From Blastocatellia bacterium (GTDB lineage: Bacteria > Acidobacteriota > Blastocatellia > Pyrinomonadales > Pyrinomonadaceae): 10,907 bases of DNA. Below are positions 6,455 to 10,907 of this stretch, piece after piece. Below the pieces are notes generated by a model. That model had not been told where the DNA came from and searched no databases. It worked only from the letters and a program-made list of their open reading frames with translations. Location: the NCBI GenBank assembly GCA_013695195.1, contig JACDAY010000105.1, forward strand, positions 1 through 10,907, in the 5' to 3' direction. Made by a program: the position numbers and the translations under genes. Numbering within the stretch: position 1 is the stretch's first letter; each line of letters begins with the position of its first letter.

Positions 6455-7903
6455 CTACTCGAAATTGATTATATTGATTTTCGCCGATAATTCGATGGGA
6501 AAATTACTTTCATTTGCCGTGGTAATCAAAAAAATATGGCTGTCTCCGGTATCTTCTATTAGATCGTTCAAATTATCAATAATTTCGGCTGGTTCGGCCT
6601 TTTCTACAAATACAGGCTCTATCACGGCGAGGCGTTTCAGGCATTCGTACAGCTTACGGCTCCCGAGGCCGAATTTGTCTTTTTCGCTGCCGGTTACAAG
6701 TCGGACTTCGGCTTGTTCTTCGCTAAAATGAGCGATCAGCGCGGCGGTCCGTATTACACCGCGTTCGAACCGTTCGGATTCTACCACGCTTTTTCCGCTT
6801 TGTTCGGCCTCGATTTTTTCGCGCAAAGTCAGTGTTTTCGCACCGTCGCGTGGAACGCGGGTATCGAAAAAGACGGTTATTTTCCTGTCGTCCTCGGCTG
6901 AAAATTCGCGCACTATCAAATTCCGTGCTCTCGCGGTGGCCTTCCAGTCGATTCTGCGGAGATCGTCGTTCGGTTGATAGTCACGCAAGGCGAGCAAATC
7001 CTGCCCCGATCCTCGCTTGTTCGCGGCGAGCTTCCCGGATTCCAGCGGCAAATTTTCGAGTTCGACTTCCGGCAAGCCGATTTTCGGGAATACGATCAAT
7101 TCAGTTTCCCTTGCCGGAAGACGCCGCCGGTGGCGAAAAAAACCGAACGGGAAACGCGTTGAAAGCTCGAAATCTTTGATCAAAAAACGCCCACGATTTT
7201 GAAAAATATGTCCGCTTTGGTTCTCAGCGGTCTCACTGCTCGCCACATAGACAAAATAGCTCAGCATTCGCCGCACTACCGGCGGCCGGGCAAATCTTTC
7301 GGCAAGTCGTCGAGGCAGTATGTTTTTAAGATCTTCGATGGCGATCGAATGCTCGCGTTCCTTGCCGCGAACTTCGGCGATTACCGAAAAACTCGGAAAA
7401 ATCCGTTTGCGGTTGTGAATGCTGACCAGAATCGGCGTTTCCCGACCGGCAAAGATCGTTTCGGGAAAACGCATCTTCACATCCAGCTTTTTCAGGCAAA
7501 AACCGCCCGCGAAAAAACCCACAACCATCGAAGCCGTCAAAAACGAAAGGACGAGAAACAGCAGATTATTGCCGGTATTCCACGCGGAAAAACCGACGAT
7601 CACTATCAACCCCAGCATTATCGCGCCGCCCGTAGTAAACTCGAACGGCAAATTCAACTGCGAAGCTTCCCGCCCCGCATTTCTCGCCAGCGGCGGAACG
7701 ACAAAGATCAGGATGAGCAGAACAAAGACAAGCGAAACTCCGGCCGATATCCCCGCAAGCCTCGGCTGCCCTGTCAAATGCGCGTAATAAGTCAGCGCCG
7801 ACAGCCCAATCCCGCCAAAAACAACTAACAATCCCATTACGCCATTGCGCAGATCGCGAAGACTGAAAAGCTGGCTGAGTGTTCGGAGGTTAATAAAAGC
7901 CAT
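6455..7903 (-). CDS. DUF58 domain membrane protein
   Basis: The product (482 residues from ATG 7903) belongs to the DUF58 family, which typically partners MoxR ATPases. The DUF58 hallmark segment is at about residues 298-335, with SGQDLLALRDYQPNDDLRRIDW followed by KATARARNLIVREF. After it comes a beta-strand/acidic stretch KITVFFDTR, reminiscent of the start of a von Willebrand A-like fold. The N-terminal part has four hydrophobic stretches at about 21-42, 50-72, 92-108 and 112-136; many DUF58 proteins have only two. The region between 150 and 290 should be extracytoplasmic or a beta-rich domain; this is inference. The frame is open back to a GTG at 7996 inside moxR, but the extra 31 residues are polar and cysteine-bearing and do not look like a conserved N-terminus. 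It follows the MoxR gene by 79 bases and is probably co-transcribed. The exact substrate of the pair is unknown. Confidence 0.88.
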   Translation of the reverse strand: MAFINLRTLSQLFSLRDLRNGVMGLLVVFGGIGLSALTYYAHLTGQPRLAGISAGVSLVFVLLILIFVVPPLARNAGREASQLNLPFEFTTGGAIMLGLIVIVGFSAWNTGNNLLFLVLSFLTASMVVGFFAGGFCLKKLDVKMRFPETIFAGRETPILVSIHNRKRIFPSFSVIAEVRGKEREHSIAIEDLKNILPRRLAERFARPPVVRRMLSYFVYVASSETAENQSGHIFQNRGRFLIKDFELSTRFPFGFFRHRRRLPARETELIVFPKIGLPEVELENLPLESGKLAANKRGSGQDLLALRDYQPNDDLRRIDWKATARARNLIVREFSAEDDRKITVFFDTRVPRDGAKTLTLREKIEAEQSGKSVVESERFERGVIRTAALIAHFSEEQAEVRLVTGSEKDKFGLGSRKLYECLKRLAVIEPVFVEKAEPAEIIDNLNDLIEDTGDSHIFLITTANESNFPIELSAKINIINFE

Positions 7904-7982
7904 ACAAAAGATTACGCAGCTATCTTTCCAACTTTTCAAAGCGTTTCGGTCGAACTTGCTTGATATTAAAATTGCAAATGTC

Positions 7983-8981
7983 TTAAATCGGCACACTTAT
8001 TTTGTGCAGAATGTCCTGCAAAATCTGCTCGGCTTCGCGGGTTTTGTTTCTTAAACCTGAGGATCGTGAATTTACGATGATGCGGTGGGCGAAGCACGGC
8101 AGGACGAGTCGTTTTATGTCGTCGGCGATGCAGAAATCGCGGCCTTCGATCAGAGCGAGAGCCTGGGCGGAACGAAAAAGTGAAAGTGTTCCGCGCGGGC
8201 TGATTCCGAGCTCGAGCGATTCGGACGAACGCGTCGAGCTGACAATATTCAATAGATAATCTAGCAGCGCGTCGTCAAAACGCACTTCCGATGTGCGTTT
8301 TTGCAGCTCCAGAATATCGGTCTGCGTCATAACGGGCTGAACAAATTCAAGCGGATTGATATTTTCGCGGTCACGCAGAATTTGGCGTTCGTCTTCGAAA
8401 CTCGGATAACCCATATGCAGCCGCAGCATAAAGCGGTCAAGTTGCGATTCGGGCAGCGGATATGTGCCGTGATGCTCAGAAGGATTTTGCGTGGCAACGA
8501 CCATGAACGGCAGCGGCAAACGGCGTGAAATGCCTTCGACCGTTACCTGTTCCTCGGCCATCGCTTCCAGGAGCGCCGATTGCGTTTTCGGAGTGGCACG
8601 GTTTATCTCGTCGGCAATAACGATATTCGAAAAGATCGGCCCGGCCTTCCATACAAAATCTCCGCTCTGCTGGTTGAATATCGAAAGCCCGATAACATCC
8701 GAAGGCAAAAGGTCCGAAGTGAACTGTATTCGGTGTATCGATAGATCAAGAGCGCGCGCCAAGGCGTTCGAAAGCGTAGTTTTGCCGATTCCCGGTACGT
8801 CTTCGATGAGCAAATGTCCCTTTGCAAACAATACAACTAGAGCGAATTTGACGGTTTCGGCCTTGCCCCTTATAACCGCTTCAACCGCCGCCTGCAATTC
8901 TGCAATTTTCAACGAAGCATCGAAGCCGGTTAAAAGTTCGTCGTTTTGGGTTCCGGTTTCGGTGACTATCCAATCTCTCAT
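7983..8981 (-). CDS. MoxR family AAA+ ATPase
   Basis: The 332-residue product is a MoxR-type AAA+ ATPase of the usual length. Walker A is GIGKTT at 64-69, preceded by LLIEDVP. Walker B is IADEINRA at 122-129, followed by the family-typical PKTQSALLEAMAEEQVT. Sensor 1 is in VVATQNP (161-167), the LPESQLDRF segment with its arginine is at 176-184, and the sensor 2 arginine is R263 in GISPRG. All key residues look intact. MoxR proteins are thought to act as chaperone-like unfoldases that help assemble or activate partner complexes; together with DUF58 proteins they often serve envelope-related processes. The ATG at 8981 is the first possible start, since an in-frame TAA lies four codons upstream. 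No good Shine-Dalgarno sits directly before it. It is followed by the DUF58 gene. No VWA or transglutaminase partner, common in such clusters, is in the window. Confidence 0.92.
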   Translation of the reverse strand: MRDWIVTETGTQNDELLTGFDASLKIAELQAAVEAVIRGKAETVKFALVVLFAKGHLLIEDVPGIGKTTLSNALARALDLSIHRIQFTSDLLPSDVIGLSIFNQQSGDFVWKAGPIFSNIVIADEINRATPKTQSALLEAMAEEQVTVEGISRRLPLPFMVVATQNPSEHHGTYPLPESQLDRFMLRLHMGYPSFEDERQILRDRENINPLEFVQPVMTQTDILELQKRTSEVRFDDALLDYLLNIVSSTRSSESLELGISPRGTLSLFRSAQALALIEGRDFCIADDIKRLVLPCFAHRIIVNSRSSGLRNKTREAEQILQDILHKISVPI

Positions 8982-9067
8982 CTTAAAATATTAAATGGGA
9001 CAAATCCGTCCTTTAGTTATTTTACAAGATAATAGATGCGGTGTGCACGAATAAATTTGCATTCTCA

Positions 9068-9124
9068 CCGGACCGCAGGCACCTTGCCGCTTTGCAACGA
9101 CAGGCAAGGGTGCCTGCGGTCCGG
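9068..9124. repeat. 57-nt REP-like hairpin in divergent intergenic region
   Basis: The left arm (9068-9088, starting CCGGACCGCAGGCACC) is perfectly complementary over 21 bases to the right arm (9103-9124), except for one extra G in the right arm. The loop is 14 bases (9089-9102). The stem is much more GC-rich than the flanking AT-rich DNA. It sits between divergent genes (moxR on the minus strand, prepilin on the plus strand), so it cannot be the terminator of either. This fits a REP-type or miniature palindromic element. Copy number elsewhere in the genome cannot be seen here. No transposase or terminal direct repeats are visible beside it. Confidence 0.75.
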
Positions 9125-9218
9125 CCGTTTGCATATTTCAGCCAAAACCTACTAAAATTTTGAAACTTCAAGGAACAACGTTCGTGAAGATATCCGGTAG
9201 GAGTTTTGCAATAACAAT

Positions 9219-9698
9219 ATGAAAAATTTACAACTGCGTTCGAAAGACCAACGCGGATTTAACCTGATCGAGCTTATGATCGTGATCGCGATCATCGGAT
9301 TGCTGATCGGAGTCGGCAGTATTGCCTGGGGCGCGATGATCAGGGCAGGCAACGAAACCGCCGCCGCACAGATGATTGATCGAATCCGCACCTATCAGGC
9401 ATCGTACGCTTCGAGAAATCGTGGAAAATTTGCAACTTTCGACGATTTGATCCGGGTTTCGGGACTCGACGAAAAGTTTGCCGGAGAGCGGCCGGTCGTC
9501 AACGGATACACATTTGCTCTCACCCTCGAAGAACCTTCTAACAGCAAACCTGGTTTTTATTCGATTACTGCGGATCCGCAAGTTCCGGATGGATTGACAT
9601 CCACCGGTACGAGACATTTTTATACCGATTCCTCCATCGGCTCTATAAAGGCCACAGACGAGAACCGGCCCGGCAAGGCTGACGACCCATCGATCTAA
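9219..9698 (+). CDS. Type IV prepilin-like protein
   Basis: The 159-residue product has a class III (type IV pilin) signal. A short basic leader of 13 residues ends in QRG, and cleavage is expected before F14. The mature protein starts FNLIELMIVIAIIGLLIGV, with the conserved glutamate at mature position 5 and a hydrophobic helix at 14-36, then a helical stretch and a beta-rich C-terminal domain. It is a pilin or pseudopilin subunit exported and assembled by a type IV pilus or type II secretion machine. There are no cysteines, so no disulfide-bounded D-region as in classical major pilins. An AGGAG lies about 15 bases before the ATG, further than usual, but no closer in-frame start exists. No other pilus genes are in the window, so it stands alone. 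Whether it is the major pilin or a minor pseudopilin cannot be decided. Confidence 0.85.
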   Translation: MKNLQLRSKDQRGFNLIELMIVIAIIGLLIGVGSIAWGAMIRAGNETAAAQMIDRIRTYQASYASRNRGKFATFDDLIRVSGLDEKFAGERPVVNGYTFALTLEEPSNSKPGFYSITADPQVPDGLTSTGTRHFYTDSSIGSIKATDENRPGKADDPSI

Positions 9699-9710
9699 AC
9701 ATTTAAATCA

Positions 9711-9785
9711 GCCGACTTAGCTCAGTGGTAGAGCACTCGCTTCACACGCGATAGGCCACAAGTTCGAATCTTGTAGTCGGCACCA
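9711..9785 (+). tRNA. tRNA-Val (anticodon CAC), CCA encoded
   Basis: The cloverleaf is complete. The acceptor stem GCCGACT pairs perfectly with AGTCGGC. The D-arm is GCTC-AGTGGTA-GAGC. The anticodon arm has loop TTCACAC with T33 and anticodon CAC, reading GTG (valine). The T-arm is ACAAG-TTCGAAT-CTTGT, and the 3' end is ACCA in the DNA. The outermost anticodon-stem pair is a C-T mismatch, which is tolerable. It starts 12 bases after the pilin stop codon and could be co-transcribed with it or have its own promoter; no clear promoter is visible between them. Confidence 0.95.
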
Positions 9786-9961
9786 ATCGAGTCGTACTTA
9801 GCGGCGGTTTAGAAACTCACAAAAATTGAATACTAACTAAATTCCCCGAAAGACGATTTCGCTTAACGCAAGCTTTCCGACAAATCCGATTAACCATTCT
9901 ATTGCCCAAACCCTTGCTTTGTTGGAAAATTGCGGCGCGATGGCCTCCTATCGACGCTAAA

Positions 9962-10907
9962 ATGACGGAAACAATTACGCTTGTCTCGCCTTACAAAGGA
10001 AAACTCGTCGATCTGGTTGCGGCACCCGAGGAACGAGCCGGCCTTTTTTCCTATGCCGCCGGCCTGCATTCGATTCAACTAACGCAGCGGGAAACCTGCG
10101 ACCTCGAGATGTTATCGACCGGCGGGTTTTCTCCGCTCCGCACCTTTCTCTCAGAAATGAATTATAACAGCGTGCTGGATGAGATGAGGCTTGCCGATGG
10201 GACGGTTTTTCCTATTCCGATCACTCTGTCCTCGGATGACTTTATAAATTTAAAGATCGGCTGCGATGTCGCCTTGCGTGATCCGAAAAACGATCTTTTA
10301 GCAGTGATGAAAATTGGCGAAATCTACGAGTGGAATCGGGAAAGGCTTGCCGGGGCTGTTTTTGGAACGACCGATCCGCGTCATCCTCTCGTTGCCGAAA
10401 TGCAGGGATGGGGCAGATTCAATCTGTCGGGCGAGCTGCGGGTTCTGAAGCTTCCGGAATACCACGATTTTCAGTATCTAAGGCTTGCGCCGAAACAAAC
10501 CAGAAATCGTCTTGAAGCTCTAGGCCGCGAGAATGTCGTCGCGTTTCAAACCCGAAACCCAATTCATCACGCGCATGAGCTAATGACACAAAGGGCGATC
10601 GAAATGATCGATGGGACGCTTCTCATGCACCCGGTCGTCGGCATGACGAAAGAGGGTGACATCGATTACTTTACGAGAGTTCGCACTTATAAAGCTGTTG
10701 CCGGTCTGTCGTATGAGGAAAATCGTGTTCTGCTTTCTCTGCTGCCGCTGGCGATGCGGATGGCCGGGCCGCGCGAAGCTGTTTGGCATGCCATAATCCG
10801 GCGAAACTACGGAGCAAATCATTTGATCGTCGGGCGCGATCATGCGAGTCCGGGAACCGATGCAAACGGAAGGCCGTTCTATGAACCTTTCGCGGCTCAG
10901 ACACTTG
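9962..10907 (+). CDS. sat: ATP sulfurylase, probably bifunctional with APS kinase; 3' end beyond window
   Basis: This is sulfate adenylyltransferase (ATP + sulfate to APS + pyrophosphate), the first step of sulfate assimilation. The first 315 residues are visible. The N-terminal PUA-like domain opens MTETITLVSPYKGKLVDL. The catalytic motifs are QTRNPIHHAHE at 196-206, with the H-x-x-H pair at 202 and 205, then MRMAGPREA at about 265-273, and GRDHASPG at 291-298. The open, uninterrupted frame reaches the right edge. The wording of the visible part (LADGTVFPIPITL, TTDPRHPLVAEM, RRNYGANH, GRPFYEPFAAQ) resembles enzymes that carry an APS kinase domain fused at the C-terminus, so a CysC-like domain is expected after the cut; this is inference. 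The ATG at 9962 fits the family N-terminus, though no clear Shine-Dalgarno precedes it. The 176 bases between the tRNA and this start hold no recognised riboswitch or strong promoter. Confidence 0.93.
   Translation, partial: MTETITLVSPYKGKLVDLVAAPEERAGLFSYAAGLHSIQLTQRETCDLEMLSTGGFSPLRTFLSEMNYNSVLDEMRLADGTVFPIPITLSSDDFINLKIGCDVALRDPKNDLLAVMKIGEIYEWNRERLAGAVFGTTDPRHPLVAEMQGWGRFNLSGELRVLKLPEYHDFQYLRLAPKQTRNRLEALGRENVVAFQTRNPIHHAHELMTQRAIEMIDGTLLMHPVVGMTKEGDIDYFTRVRTYKAVAGLSYEENRVLLSLLPLAMRMAGPREAVWHAIIRRNYGANHLIVGRDHASPGTDANGRPFYEPFAAQTL

Noticed and set aside
7199..7828. Plus-strand open frame of 209 codons rich in Arg, Lys and Gln
   Set aside because: It is a shadow of the DUF58 gene; the skewed, low-complexity composition is typical of antisense frames.
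7904..7996. N-terminal extension of the DUF58 protein from a GTG inside moxR
   Set aside because: There is no ribosome-binding site, the added residues look non-native, and ATG 7903 gives a sensible membrane-protein N-terminus.
8491..8994. Plus-strand open frame of 167 codons
   Set aside because: It is antisense to moxR, which has complete AAA+ motifs.
9228..9617. Minus-strand open frame of 129 codons
   Set aside because: It is antisense to the prepilin gene, which has a clear type IV pilin leader and helix.
9786..9961. Riboswitch or strong promoter before sat
   Set aside because: No SAM-type or other riboswitch core and no convincing -35/-10 pair is visible; the small GCTT/AAGC hairpin is too weak to count.
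1..10907. CRISPR array, insertion sequence or prophage
   Set aside because: No regularly spaced repeats, transposase, integrase or phage structural genes are present anywhere in the window.

Overview
The window looks like ordinary chromosome from a mid-GC Gram-negative-type bacterium. The gene families point to Acidobacteriota, probably class Blastocatellia (Pyrinomonadaceae-like). These are an ECF sigma / zinc-finger anti-sigma / DUF4097 operon, a MoxR-DUF58 pair, a small 'FFPM' hypothetical protein, a fused-type ATP sulfurylase and a type IV pilin. The taxonomic call is inference from family content; no rRNA is present.

Layout, left to right. (1) Positions 1-3293 hold a minus-strand operon of three overlapping genes: a Rad50/SbcC-like ATPase, then a two-helix membrane protein, then RNase HI, which runs off the left edge. 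(2) Positions 3294-3404 are a divergent intergenic region with two interleaved inverted repeats. It is followed by a plus-strand gene for a 98-residue hypothetical protein. (3) Positions 3738-6286 are a minus-strand operon read in the order ECF sigma factor, zinc-finger anti-sigma factor, exported DUF4097 protein. The sigma and anti-sigma genes are coupled by an ATGA overlap. Upstream of the sigma gene lie a candidate promoter and two related small dyads. (4) Positions 6455-8981 are a minus-strand MoxR AAA+ ATPase followed by a DUF58 membrane protein. (5) Positions 8982-9218 are a divergent gap holding a 57-nt near-perfect REP-like hairpin. (6) From 9219 onward on the plus strand come a type IV prepilin, a tRNA-Val(CAC), and the 5' part of sat, which runs off the right edge.

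Functionally, the left operon joins DNA-end or structure processing (Rad50-like) with RNA:DNA hybrid removal (RNase HI). The middle operon looks like a membrane-sensed transcriptional switch with an exported protein as its output or sensor. MoxR-DUF58 is a chaperone-type pair often linked to envelope-protein maturation. The right end carries a pilus subunit and the first enzyme of sulfate assimilation.

I do not see a clearly novel multi-gene system. The points most worth a second look are the non-coding palindromes (9068-9124, 3301-3359 and the 6363/6422 pair) and the Rad50-like protein, which has a C-x6-C hook and no Mre11 gene next to it.
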